Shown here: positions 16,217 to 24,427 of the stretch, piece by piece
Numbering within the stretch: position 1 is the first letter of the stretch
How the letters are laid out: every line of letters begins with the position of its first letter
Source: G020350405 sp964513655
GTDB taxonomy: Bacteria; Planctomycetota; Phycisphaerae; Sedimentisphaerales; Anaerobacaceae
DNA: 57,874 bases
Reading direction: 5' to 3'
Assembly (NCBI GenBank): GCA_964513655.1
Contig: CAZENQ010000011.1
Span: forward strand, 1 to 57,874
Program-made: the position numbers and the translations under genes
Notes under the pieces: generated by a model
What the model was told of the DNA's origin: nothing
The model's database searches: none
Seen by the model: only the letters and a program-made list of their open reading frames with translations

Positions 16217-16936
16217 CTACTCGGCCTTTATTATACCCTTACTTGTGAGGTCTTCGTCAATTTTTTGTCCCGGCGGGACGGTTAAGAACTCATCATCATT
16301 CCAGTCGCCGTCGAGGAGTCTTTGCGTAAGGGACGGGTCGCCCTTCACTTCGTCGTAGCTCCAGTGGAGGAATTCGGCGCAGCGCCTGGTGTATTCTTTT
16401 TCCTGGTCGGAGTTAGGAAAGCCCCAGTCGATATATGTCGCCCAGTTGTATTCTTTCATCCAGCCTTGTTCGAGTTCCATAAGGTACTCGGCGCTGTCGT
16501 CGCCGTACTTTTCGATGTACTCCTTGAGTGTGTGTTCATAGCGTTCTTTGCCGGGCTGGGTGCCCGTTTCTATCCAGCCGGGACTGAACCAGTATACGCC
16601 GCGGTGCGAATCAAAGTACTGCTGGTATTTGTCTTTTGAGCCGAGCAAAAGTGTAATGCAGTCGTGGCCTCGCGGTACGACGATGGGGATTTCGGCAGAG
16701 AGACCAACGATGCCGTTGCTGCAAAGACCGTAGCCGAGCAGGGAAGCGTCATAGTTTTGGCCCTGGGTATCAGAAGTGCGGTCGAGGGCTTTTTGTACTT
16801 CACTGCGAAGCCTGTCGGGCTCGTTATGCAGGCCCTGCTGCATCAGTACTATGTCGATGGTGTTCTTCGAGCGAGCGGCACAAAAGTAGGCCTCTTTCTG
16901 CATCACCTTGCAAATTATGAACTGGAATCTTTTCAT
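16217..16936 (-). CDS. DUF1638 family protein
   Basis: 239 residues from ATG 16936; the open frame reaches 17002 but the extra 22 residues do not match the family start. The opening FQFIICKVMQKEAYFCAA resembles the 'iiacgvl..E' start of DUF1638. NYDASLLGYGLCSNGIVGL and PIVVPRGHDCITLLLGSK are its hallmark blocks, with conserved Cys, His and Asp. Its function is unknown. In anaerobes and methanogens the family is repeatedly found beside corrinoid proteins and UroD-like methyltransferases, and both kinds occur elsewhere in this window (29924 and 37141). A role in methyl-group or corrinoid metabolism is therefore suspected. It lies between the TPR paralogue and a small membrane protein. Confidence 0.75.
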   Translation of the reverse strand: MKRFQFIICKVMQKEAYFCAARSKNTIDIVLMQQGLHNEPDRLRSEVQKALDRTSDTQGQNYDASLLGYGLCSNGIVGLSAEIPIVVPRGHDCITLLLGSKDKYQQYFDSHRGVYWFSPGWIETGTQPGKERYEHTLKEYIEKYGDDSAEYLMELEQGWMKEYNWATYIDWGFPNSDQEKEYTRRCAEFLHWSYDEVKGDPSLTQRLLDGDWNDDEFLTVPPGQKIDEDLTSKGIIKAE

Positions 16937-17025
16937 TGGGGCTGAAAAAACTAAATACGAATTCAATACAGTGATGATAACCCACGGATGTGCAAAATGC
17001 AACGAGAAGCTCCGGTTTTAGGACG

Positions 17026-17544
17026 CTAACTGGTTTGAGTAAGTGAGCTAAGCGCCTCGGCCAATTCATCGGCCCTTTGAGAACCGATGAGCAGGCGCTT
17101 GCCATCTTTTAAGACGAGCTGGACGCCCTGATTGCCGCTTACGTTATAGGCTCTGCCGCCGCGCCAGCCGCACCGAATTCCCCAGCCGCCGTATTCGAGT
17201 ATGGGCCTGTACGTTCTGGCATAGTGTTCGCTCAAATCTTCTGCGGTGAATGTTTTGAAGTTGATGTGGAACGGGAAGAAACGAACGTACAGACCATTTG
17301 TGCGAACTTCCGTTTCCAATTTCAAGAGTGAAAAAAGGACCGCAATCGCTATCGGCAGAAGTATTCCCAGAATTATGAGCGCAACAATCTGCGTTGTGCG
17401 GGGCGGTGGCTGCAAGGACTCTTGCCTCAAGGCAAACATGCCGAATACCACTGCGACAGCCATCGACGGAGCAACGACCCAGTGAAGCCACGACGCAAAT
17501 TTTTGTACCTCACGAAAGATTACATCAGTTTCATCGTCCATCAT
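17026..17544 (-). CDS. Small membrane protein, DUF6141-like (two helices plus PH-like domain)
   Basis: 172 residues. Two transmembrane helices lie at about 18-40 (WVVAPSMAVAVVFGMFAL) and 52-75 (IVALIILGILLPIAIAVLFSL). A soluble C-terminal half follows with GGWGIRCGWRGGRAYNVSGNQGVQLVL and a final RLLIGSQRADELAEAL. That pattern matches bacterial pleckstrin-homology-like membrane proteins, in which the beta-rich domain sits on the cytoplasmic face. No catalytic motif is visible. Its stop is 14 bp from the DUF5009 gene's stop side on the same strand, so the two may be co-transcribed. Confidence 0.6.
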   Translation of the reverse strand: MMDDETDVIFREVQKFASWLHWVVAPSMAVAVVFGMFALRQESLQPPPRTTQIVALIILGILLPIAIAVLFSLLKLETEVRTNGLYVRFFPFHINFKTFTAEDLSEHYARTYRPILEYGGWGIRCGWRGGRAYNVSGNQGVQLVLKDGKRLLIGSQRADELAEALSSLTQTS

Positions 17545-17558
17545 TTTCCCTGTCCACT

Positions 17559-18695
17559 TTAAACCTTAAGGAATATCCTGTGTCGGTACAAAAACAATAA
17601 CAGCAGCCATTTAACCCCCAGCGCTCCACACGCCAATACCAGAGGTTCTGCCAAGCCCGCCCATCGGGCGATACCGTCAACGAGAAAACCTGCGACTTCC
17701 TCGAAGCCAACGACCAACTGAATACAGTATATTGTAATCGCGTTCATTCCAATGACGATAAAGAAAAACGCCCACTTTTTATATCCTTTGACATCAATGA
17801 CCCAATAGAATAATGCCAGCAGCAACAAGCTGTACCCGGTGGAGACCAATACATATGAGCTTGTCCAGATATTTTTTATGATAGGAAAAGACAATCCCCA
17901 GATATATCCTGCGATTACGCAGATTATGCCCCCTATCGCCAGAGCAGCAGCCTTGCGATTGCCGGAGTGTTTTGAGCGGAGCCAGTGGCCAGCCAGGGCC
18001 CCGAAGAGCGTGGTGCAAATCGCAGGTAACGTAGAGATTATTCCTTCGTTATCCCCGTAGCCGTAATGCTCCTCATGGATTTTGCCGGGGAGCAGGTTCT
18101 GGTCGATATACGATGACAGGCACCCCTCCGGCGTGATGACGCCCGGTCCGTAGCCGGGTACGGGAATCAATGTCAATGCAGCCCAGTACAAAAGCAGAAT
18201 CGCCCCTGCAACTATCAGCTGTGCGCGCCATTTTGTGGTCATTACCAAAAGTGCCGCCAAAAAGTAACACAGTCCTATCCGCTGCAACACACCGGGCCAG
18301 TGCATCTCGGGCCAGTTAAACCGTAACAGACCGTTGAGGATTAAGCCGAGCAAAATAAGCACACCGGCGCGCTTGAAAATGTGCAGGTAAAGGGCGCGGC
18401 GGCTTTGCCCCCGCTCTACTCGACGCGAGATAGAGAACGGCAAAACCGTTCCCACTATAAAGAGAAACAGAGGAAATATCAGGTCCTCGAAGCGAAATCC
18501 CTCCCACTTGACGTGCTCAAGCTGTCGCGCTATAAAACCGGTTGTTGGGTTTTTGAATATGCCGTCCAGACTCGCAAATACCGTACCGCCTCCGATAATC
18601 CAGAACATATCAAATCCCCTCAGCGCATCAATCGATGCCAATCGACTTTTAATTACACCCTGTTGTTTGTTCTCAGAGACTTTGTCTATTATCAT
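17559..18695 (-). CDS. HGSNAT/DUF5009-like membrane acyltransferase
   Basis: 378 residues with about ten transmembrane helices. It opens with RLASIDALRGFDMFWIIGG, the hallmark of the heparan-alpha-glucosaminide N-acetyltransferase/YeiB group. FRFEDLIFPLFLFIVGTVLPFSI follows, and then VLQRIGLCYFLAALL. Family members transfer acetyl groups from acetyl-CoA to amino sugars across a membrane. A second copy of the same family is at 55514-56668; both share the IKxIWTSSxVLxxxGxSxLLLAxFY block. The substrate here is probably an envelope or scavenged polysaccharide amino sugar (inference). Confidence 0.8.
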   Translation of the reverse strand: MIIDKVSENKQQGVIKSRLASIDALRGFDMFWIIGGGTVFASLDGIFKNPTTGFIARQLEHVKWEGFRFEDLIFPLFLFIVGTVLPFSISRRVERGQSRRALYLHIFKRAGVLILLGLILNGLLRFNWPEMHWPGVLQRIGLCYFLAALLVMTTKWRAQLIVAGAILLLYWAALTLIPVPGYGPGVITPEGCLSSYIDQNLLPGKIHEEHYGYGDNEGIISTLPAICTTLFGALAGHWLRSKHSGNRKAAALAIGGIICVIAGYIWGLSFPIIKNIWTSSYVLVSTGYSLLLLALFYWVIDVKGYKKWAFFFIVIGMNAITIYCIQLVVGFEEVAGFLVDGIARWAGLAEPLVLACGALGVKWLLLLFLYRHRIFLKV

Positions 18696-18763
18696 TGGCC
18701 TTTGACGGTAAAGCTGTTAACACCAAACTTACTTCGCGCTCAAAAACGGATTCCCGGAAGACA

Positions 18764-19567
18764 CTATGGGTTGCAGGTCTTGCAGGGTCTTCTGCCGGCT
18801 CTTATCGCCTGGTCCCGGCTGGTATAGCCTATCACGTTTTCGGGCCTGATTTTCTTTGCCCACTGGCACTCGGGGTTGTGAAATACTTTACTGTTCTTTG
18901 ATGCGACATAGCTGAACTGGGCTGCAGGGGATTTGACGGCCGGTGCGGTTCGTTCTTTTCGGGTTGTTGGTGAAACGGCATCTTTTCTTTCGCCTTCAGA
19001 GGGCTGGTCAGTCCACTGATTGGCCACCAGATAGGCGTGGATAAACGCTTCGAGTTGTTCGAGGACGACATCGGTAACCGCTGCGGACATGCTTTCGGCC
19101 GATACCGCCTGCATTGACGGGGCCACGCGCCAGACATCGGCTTTGAAGAGCAGGCTCTGTTTTTCCGTCAGGCAGACCGCCCTGGCCAATGATGTTTGAA
19201 TGCGGAAGATGTACTGGGGCGAGTCGGCAAATTTGAACATATCTATATAGACTCTGAGCTCGGGGATGTCATAGGCCCTCAATCCCGAATCGAAAACGGG
19301 CACAGAGATTATTTTGATGCCGGCTTTATTGAGTTTTTGTTCGAGCTTTACTTGGAGTTGCTGCCAGAGCGAGCTTTGATTGTTGGATTGGACATCGAGC
19401 GGCAGGATGACGGCATACAATTTATCTATGCCGGCCAGGAACGGATTTGCATTGCCGAGCAACGTATGTTCGTCATGCGGTATGGTCGGCTGCGGCTCGG
19501 CGAAAGCCGGAAGAGCTGAAATTGCAACCGCAAAACTTAGGACGAGACAATACTTTTGTACTTTCAT
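18764..19567 (-). CDS. Exported protein with C-terminal Ada-like cysteine cluster
   Basis: 267 residues with a clean signal peptide (MKVQKYCLVLSFAVAISALPAFA). The middle region (about 45-190) is of no recognised family; it has alternating strands and a long helix, and a low-complexity Pro/Lys/Thr linker near 195-215. The last 50 residues are SYVASKNSKVFHNPECQW..., then Y.SRDQAIRAGRRPCKTCNP. This is the small zinc-binding fold related to the N-terminal domain of Ada that is often attached to exported proteins and nucleases. Role unknown. Neighbours are the acyltransferase and DUF1805 genes. Confidence 0.6.
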   Translation of the reverse strand: MKVQKYCLVLSFAVAISALPAFAEPQPTIPHDEHTLLGNANPFLAGIDKLYAVILPLDVQSNNQSSLWQQLQVKLEQKLNKAGIKIISVPVFDSGLRAYDIPELRVYIDMFKFADSPQYIFRIQTSLARAVCLTEKQSLLFKADVWRVAPSMQAVSAESMSAAVTDVVLEQLEAFIHAYLVANQWTDQPSEGERKDAVSPTTRKERTAPAVKSPAAQFSYVASKNSKVFHNPECQWAKKIRPENVIGYTSRDQAIRAGRRPCKTCNP

Positions 19568-19610
19568 ATCTTCTCCCTTCTCTTGCTATACTGTACGTGG
19601 TTAATGTGAT

Positions 19611-19925
19611 TTACGCTATAAGCACAAAGGCGTCTGTGACGTTCATACCTTCTGTTATACCAAGTTCTTCGGCCTTCGCGTTTGTCTTTGTAATCTTACG
19701 GTCCGGGAAACGCTCGAGTGTTCCGATGGGATTATCTGGCGAGCTTTCGACCAATGCCGCGGCGACACCGTACCGCTGGCAGGCGTCGACGTCAATGGCA
19801 GGACAAGCCAGGAATCCCTTGGAGCCCGTCACCAGGAGGATATTAAATCCGGACCATTTGGCCTGCACGCCCTCCACCGGGCCGTTTGGAGTCTGATATT
19901 TTTTCGTGTGCGTTTCCATTATCAT
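19611..19925 (-). CDS. DUF1805 (YunC-like) protein
   Basis: About 104 residues from ATG 19925; ATG 19919 and an upstream TTG are alternatives, and none has a good ribosome site. The family core is visible: GPVEGVQAKWSGFNILLVTGSKGFLACPAIDVDACQRYGVAAA. The family forms small trimeric or hexameric proteins (YunC, DUF1805) of unknown function. It ends 41 bp before a signal-peptide gene and begins about 45 bp after the phosphohexomutase, so it may be part of that transcription unit. Confidence 0.75.
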   Translation of the reverse strand: MIMETHTKKYQTPNGPVEGVQAKWSGFNILLVTGSKGFLACPAIDVDACQRYGVAAALVESSPDNPIGTLERFPDRKITKTNAKAEELGITEGMNVTDAFVLIA

Positions 19926-19969
19926 ACTTTGAAAAATGTCTTTTTGCAGCAAGACGAGCGGGCTTTGGA

Positions 19970-21532
19970 TTATTTCTTCTTTCGGGTCGTTCTTTTCTTT
20001 TTTGGCGCCTTTTTCTTCTTAGTTAGCTTTTTCTTTTTAGCTACCGTCTTCTTTTTGGCTACCTTTTTCTTCTTAGTTACTTTCTTCTTTTTAGTTATTT
20101 TCTTTTCTTTAGCGGTTTTTGGCCTTTTGCTCGGTTTTGATTTCTTTGCCTGCTTTTTCTCCTTGAAGGGCTTGCCGAGGCGCTGCTCGATTTCTTCGAG
20201 TTTCTCATCGAGGAGTTTTTTGCTTTTGGCCTCGACATTCAGTCGCAGCAAAGGTTCGGTATTGCTCGGCCGACAGTTGAACCACCAGTCCTTATACCAG
20301 ATGGTGACGCCATCGAGCCGGTCGAGTTGGCCGTCGTTATATACTCTTGCAAGCTCATCCATCTTGGCCTGTTTGTCATCGACCTCGAAGTTTATCTCGC
20401 CGCTGCTCGAATATCTGCGCAGCGGTCTGATAAGCTCGCTTACCGGGACCTTCGCGTCACTTACAATGTTCAATACATGCACCAGGGTGATTAGGCCTGA
20501 GTCGGCATAGTAGTTGTCGCGATAATAGAAGTGTCCGGAGAGTTCTCCGCCGAATACGGCGTGTGAATCCCGGAGGGCCTTTTTTATGAACGCGTGTCCG
20601 ACGCGCTCCCTTCGAGGGGTGCCGCCATACTTAAGAATCTCTTCAGAGACGACCAGACTGCTTCGCAAATCGTAGACGATGGTGGATTTGGGTTCTTTGT
20701 TCAGGAAGTAGCGGGCCATAAGGGCCGTCATTAAATCGCATCCGATATTCTGACCCTTTTCATCGACCATCATTAATCTGTCGGCGTCGCCATCGAAGCA
20801 GACTCCGAAATGGCAATTTTGTTTTTTTACCGCTTGCTTAACCTCGGCCAGATTCTCCTCAACAAGCGGATTCGGCTCGTGCTTGAAAGTGCCGGTGTGT
20901 TTGAGGTTAAGTCCGATTATCTCTATGGGCAAATCGCCGAATACCGCCGGGACCATCTTTCCGGCCATTCCGTTTGAGGCGTCGACGGCCATTCTCAGTT
21001 TTCTTATGTTGGGTTTGAGGAATTTCAGGACGTGATTTTTGTATTCCTCAGTCAAATCATGTTTTCTTACTGCGCCGGTTGCCCTGCCCTTCGTGTGCAG
21101 CAGAGCCATCGCGATATGCTCTATATCTTTTAGTCCGGTATCGACTCCGACCGGCCTAGCCCCGGCCCCGGATACTTTAAAGCCATTGTACTTGGCCGGG
21201 TTGTGTGAAGCGGTCACCTGGACGCCGCCGCAGGTGCCGAGATGATTGATTGCAAAGTACATCTGGGGCGTATCAATCATCCCAATGTCGACTACATTCG
21301 CGCCACAAGCGCTTATGCCTCGTATGAGGGCGCCGGCCAGCGACTCGCTGTGTGTCCTCATATCCCGGGCGACGCAGATAGATTGTGAACGAGTCTGCCC
21401 TCGCTCGTAGCCGCGAAGCAGGGACCGCAAAAATTGTGCGGACGCATAGCCGATTTTCCAGGCGTCCTCTTCGCTGACCTGATCGGGATAAACACCTCTT
21501 ATATCATACGCCTTGAAAATTGTAGGGTCCAT
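19970..21532 (-). CDS. manB: Phosphomannomutase/phosphoglucomutase with lysine-rich C-terminal tail
   Basis: 520 residues. Residues 1-453 are a complete alpha-D-phosphohexomutase: FKAYDIRGVYP at the N-terminus, the phosphoserine loop TASHNPAKYNG (Ser109), the Mg loop DGDADR (247-252), the sugar loop GGELSGH and RPSNTEP for phosphate binding. It interconverts 1- and 6-phosphates of mannose or glucose for sugar-nucleotide and envelope polysaccharide synthesis. Residues 454-520 are an appended tail with about 37 lysines in 67 positions, built of KKKKVT/KKKKVA/KKKKLT-like repeats, encoded by a repetitive tract at 19973-20173. Such histone-H1-like tails are not part of the enzyme family. The tail is in frame and ends at a normal stop, so it is probably translated. 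It could bind nucleic acid or polyanions. Confidence 0.88.
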   Translation of the reverse strand: MDPTIFKAYDIRGVYPDQVSEEDAWKIGYASAQFLRSLLRGYERGQTRSQSICVARDMRTHSESLAGALIRGISACGANVVDIGMIDTPQMYFAINHLGTCGGVQVTASHNPAKYNGFKVSGAGARPVGVDTGLKDIEHIAMALLHTKGRATGAVRKHDLTEEYKNHVLKFLKPNIRKLRMAVDASNGMAGKMVPAVFGDLPIEIIGLNLKHTGTFKHEPNPLVEENLAEVKQAVKKQNCHFGVCFDGDADRLMMVDEKGQNIGCDLMTALMARYFLNKEPKSTIVYDLRSSLVVSEEILKYGGTPRRERVGHAFIKKALRDSHAVFGGELSGHFYYRDNYYADSGLITLVHVLNIVSDAKVPVSELIRPLRRYSSSGEINFEVDDKQAKMDELARVYNDGQLDRLDGVTIWYKDWWFNCRPSNTEPLLRLNVEAKSKKLLDEKLEEIEQRLGKPFKEKKQAKKSKPSKRPKTAKEKKITKKKKVTKKKKVAKKKTVAKKKKLTKKKKAPKKKRTTRKKK

Positions 21533-21687
21533 TTCTCAGATTCCCATACTTGCGAAGCTATAAATCTTCTCAGCCAGCAAAACGCGACCGAGCCAATACT
21601 ATACATCTCTGAAGTCCGAAATGTCAACAACGAATGCTAAACAGCCAAGATGGGCAAAATTGTATATGACGTGATGAATCGGAGCAG

Positions 21688-21713
21688 AAACGGTCTTGCT
21701 GGTGCCGTTTTTT
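21688..21713 (-). terminator. Possible weak terminator at the end of the ars operon
   Basis: AAACGG (21688-21693) and CCGTTT (21705-21710) form a 6-bp stem just beyond the arsG stop. On the minus strand only a short TTT follows, while on the plus strand a seven-T run follows, so the direction and strength are uncertain. Confidence 0.35.
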
Positions 21714-22405
21714 TATTGAAAGACATTAAAAATGTACGCGAGACAGTAGTAAATCCCAATTAGAATGAAGATACCCCCTGTTATACGGCGAATCCACAAC
21801 TCGATTTGTGTCAGTTTGTTGAATGCCTTGCCGAGAGATTGAGCCCCCAAGGCAAGCAGAAGCGCGAACAAAAGCACCGGAAGCGCGGTCCCAATACCGT
21901 AAAGTGCGGGCAGCACCACGGTTGAGTTGCATTTCACCGACAGCGGGATGAGGCTTCCGAAGAAAAGTGCAGCGGAGATGGGACAAAAAGAAAGTGCGAA
22001 GACAATACCTAACAGTCCTGCTCCCCAGATTCCCAATGATTCGGCCCGCTTTTGCATTTTTGCACTCAAGCCGGAGCCGGAGATATTTATCTGTATCAGC
22101 TCCAGCAGAATCATACCCACAAGAATCAGTATTGGGCCGAGTATCTTATTGATATATTTTTGGAGAATATGTGATACCTGTGGTATAGACAGAGCCCCGG
22201 CGACAAGAAGAATCCCAAGAGCTGCATAGGTCAACATCCGGCCGAGTGTATAGACAAGGCCTGTGAGAAAGACCACACGGGTCCGACCGATACGTCTGTC
22301 GATGAAAGATATGGCGGCAATATTCGTCGCTAAAGGACACGGGCTGATAGAGGTCAGGATGCCTAACCACAGCGCTGACAATGCCCCTATGATAAGTTCC
22401 TGCAT
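21713..22405 (-). CDS. CcdA-like permease, ArsG-type (aromatic arsenical efflux family)
   Basis: 230 residues with six to seven transmembrane helices. LGILTSISPCPLATNIAAISFI carries the Pro-Cys-Pro motif in helix 1, and VFALSFCPISAALFFGSLIPL is the matching Cys-Pro in helix 4. These are the DsbD/CcdA redox pair positions. In ars operons this CcdA relative is called the ArsG-type permease, proposed to export reduced aromatic arsenicals together with ArsF and ArsE. It is the last gene of the operon and its start overlaps the stop of the ArsF-like gene by one base (22405), so the two are translationally coupled. Confidence 0.72.
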   Translation of the reverse strand: MQELIIGALSALWLGILTSISPCPLATNIAAISFIDRRIGRTRVVFLTGLVYTLGRMLTYAALGILLVAGALSIPQVSHILQKYINKILGPILILVGMILLELIQINISGSGLSAKMQKRAESLGIWGAGLLGIVFALSFCPISAALFFGSLIPLSVKCNSTVVLPALYGIGTALPVLLFALLLALGAQSLGKAFNKLTQIELWIRRITGGIFILIGIYYCLAYIFNVFQ

Positions 22406-22914
22406 CAGTCTGACTCCAGACAGTTCCTGACCTCGTCTTGAATGTACTTTAGAAAGGCTGGTTTATGGCGGACCAGCTCCCATATTTCCTTTAGATTCTT
22501 GGACCCTGTGTGTTTGCCGTCTTTGGTTTTAACAATGACGATGGACTTTGTATACAGTTGATAATCTTTCACAAAGTGTTCGTTGCCGGGCTGTTCGACA
22601 TCGACCATTTGCCATTGGAGTCGCCCATCATTGAGCTGCTCTGCAAACGCATCCTGGAGGGCTTCGAGGGTATATTGCTCGAACTTCCTGCAAGTCATAC
22701 AGCGGGCCGTTCCATGGAAGTAATACACTACGACCTTTGAGGCCGTTGATTTCGTCGGCTGCAAGGCTTTGGCGGCTGATTTTTCAACTTCGGGCGCATC
22801 CGAGTCTGCGGCAGGCGACATTAAGCCGGAGCGTACCTCGGCCGTTATCAAATAAGCAATGCTGGTACCAGCAAACAGTAATAGTACTATCGTAACAATC
22901 GTCTTAGCCTTCAT
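22405..22914 (-). CDS. ArsF-like exported thioredoxin-fold protein
   Basis: 169 residues, with an AAGGAG ribosome site 7 nt before ATG. A single N-terminal helix (TIVTIVLLLFAGTSIAYLITAEV) anchors it or is a signal peptide. After a linker comes a thioredoxin fold: VVVYYFHGTARCMTCRKFEQYT with a CxxC pair (Cys-Met-Thr-Cys), then a strand WQMVDVEQPGNEHFV and a cis-proline-like segment YTKSIVIVKTKDG. This matches the family annotated as the nitrophenyl-compound nitroreductase subunit ArsF, which partners the ArsG-type permease that follows it here. It probably passes electrons at the outer face of the membrane. Confidence 0.7.
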   Translation of the reverse strand: MKAKTIVTIVLLLFAGTSIAYLITAEVRSGLMSPAADSDAPEVEKSAAKALQPTKSTASKVVVYYFHGTARCMTCRKFEQYTLEALQDAFAEQLNDGRLQWQMVDVEQPGNEHFVKDYQLYTKSIVIVKTKDGKHTGSKNLKEIWELVRHKPAFLKYIQDEVRNCLESD

Positions 22915-22958
22915 ATTTCATCTCCTTTGGCTCGATAGCCATTCTCAAGAGGCGTCAG

Positions 22959-23192
22959 CTACATGAGAATTTTTTTGATATCTTCCACAGAAGGTACTTT
23001 GCCGGCTGATTTAACATCACCGTCCACGACGAGCGCCGGTGTCATTGCTACGCCGAAGCTGATGATATCATTGATGTCTGTGACCTTTTCTATTTCGTAT
23101 TCGATTCGGAGTCCTGTGGCGGCGGCTTCTGCATTTGACGCGAGCTTGCTGCACTTAGGACAGCCTGTTCCAAGAATTTGTATCTTTTTCAT
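22959..23192 (-). CDS. Small thioredoxin-like redox protein (MTH895/TM0996 type)
   Basis: 77 residues: MKKIQILGTGCPKCSKLASNAEAA. It is the minimal glutaredoxin-like fold with a CPKC active site (Cys11, Cys14), and MTPALVVDGDVKSAGKVPS supplies the cis-proline. The ATG overlaps the stop of acr3 as TAATG, which shows translational coupling and decides this start over an upstream in-frame one. Small thioredoxins of this type are frequent in arsenic operons, where they probably provide electrons for arsenate or arsenical reduction. Confidence 0.82.
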   Translation of the reverse strand: MKKIQILGTGCPKCSKLASNAEAAATGLRIEYEIEKVTDINDIISFGVAMTPALVVDGDVKSAGKVPSVEDIKKILM

Positions 23193-24424
23193 TATACACC
23201 TGCGTTCATATCTGCCGGGAACCATTTCTGCGTTTTGAGGCATATCTTGACAAGCATCAACATCACAGGGACCTCGATAAGCACGCCAACGACCGTTGCC
23301 AGGGCGGCCCCGGACGACAGGCCAAACAGCATTGTCGCGGTGGCAATGGCAACTTCAAAATGATTCGACGCTCCTATCATTGCCGACGGGGCCGCATCGC
23401 AGTATCGAAGTTTCAAAAGCCTTGCCAGCACATAGGCCAACCAAAATATAAGATTTGTCTGAATAAACAAAGGAATCGCAATCCAGAGGATTGTCAGTGG
23501 ATTGGAAAGAATGATGTCTCCTTTGAATGAGAACAACAAGACCAGGGTGACAAGCAGGGCGACTATCGTGACAGGCGTTAGAAAGTGCAGGAATTTCTCG
23601 GTGAACCAGATTTGTCCTTTGGCGGCAATTATCCATCTTCGGGAGAGGTATCCGGCAGCAAGCGGCAGTGCAACATAGATAGCGATTGACAAAAGCAGCG
23701 CCTGCCACGGTACAGGCAGCCTGCCGACACCGAGCAGGAATCCACCCAGAGGACCGTAAAGAAGCAGCATAGTCAGAGAATTGATAGCGACCATCATCAG
23801 CGTATGCCCATCATTTCCTTTTGCGAGGTAGCCCCACACCAAGACCATAGCCGTACAGGGAGCTATACCGAGCAGGATACAGCCGGCCAGATAGCTTCTC
23901 CAAAGTGGAACTTGCAGCATCTTTATACCTTCAACTTCAATAACAGTCCCAACTCCATAGGTACCACCGACGGGCAAATCAAGCCCAAAAGGCATCTTGA
24001 GGCGGTCGACTGCATCAGGCCCGATAAAGGCGTAAAACAGGGTGCCCAGAAAAAGCAGCGAGATAGCGTACATGGTAAACGGCTTTATGGCCCAGTTTAC
24101 AAAGAGGGTCAGGCCTACAGGTTTGGCGTTTCTGCCGGCTTTCAGGACCTCAGCAAAATCGATTTTGACCATGATAGGATACATCATGAAGAACAGGCAC
24201 ACGGCTATAGGAATAGATACAATGGGGGCGTTGCCCACGTATATAGCCAGACTATCCAAGTACCTGGACAGTTCAGGGGCGAGCTTTCCTAAAACGATGC
24301 CGCCGACGATACAGACGGCCACCCATAAGGTAAGGTACTTCTCAAAGATACTGAGTCCCTTGCCCTTAGTACGATGCTTTATGTCTGAGTTATTATCAAT
24401 AGCGTCTGTCAACTTGACAATCAC
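23192..24424 (-). CDS. acr3: ACR3-family arsenite efflux transporter
   Basis: 410 residues from GTG 24424, with ten predicted transmembrane helices after an unusually long polar N-terminus of about 25 residues. Family marks are FFMMYPIMVKIDFAEVLKAGRN, then LAGCILLGIAPCTAMVLVW with the essential cysteine in helix 4, and MIGASNHFEVAIATATMLFG. It exports As(III) using the proton-motive force. The family is distinct from ArsB and common in anaerobes. It is the third gene of the operon; it starts 3 bp after arsP ends and its stop overlaps the thioredoxin start. Confidence 0.92.
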   Translation of the reverse strand: MIVKLTDAIDNNSDIKHRTKGKGLSIFEKYLTLWVAVCIVGGIVLGKLAPELSRYLDSLAIYVGNAPIVSIPIAVCLFFMMYPIMVKIDFAEVLKAGRNAKPVGLTLFVNWAIKPFTMYAISLLFLGTLFYAFIGPDAVDRLKMPFGLDLPVGGTYGVGTVIEVEGIKMLQVPLWRSYLAGCILLGIAPCTAMVLVWGYLAKGNDGHTLMMVAINSLTMLLLYGPLGGFLLGVGRLPVPWQALLLSIAIYVALPLAAGYLSRRWIIAAKGQIWFTEKFLHFLTPVTIVALLVTLVLLFSFKGDIILSNPLTILWIAIPLFIQTNLIFWLAYVLARLLKLRYCDAAPSAMIGASNHFEVAIATATMLFGLSSGAALATVVGVLIEVPVMLMLVKICLKTQKWFPADMNAGV

Positions 24425-24427
24425 CCG

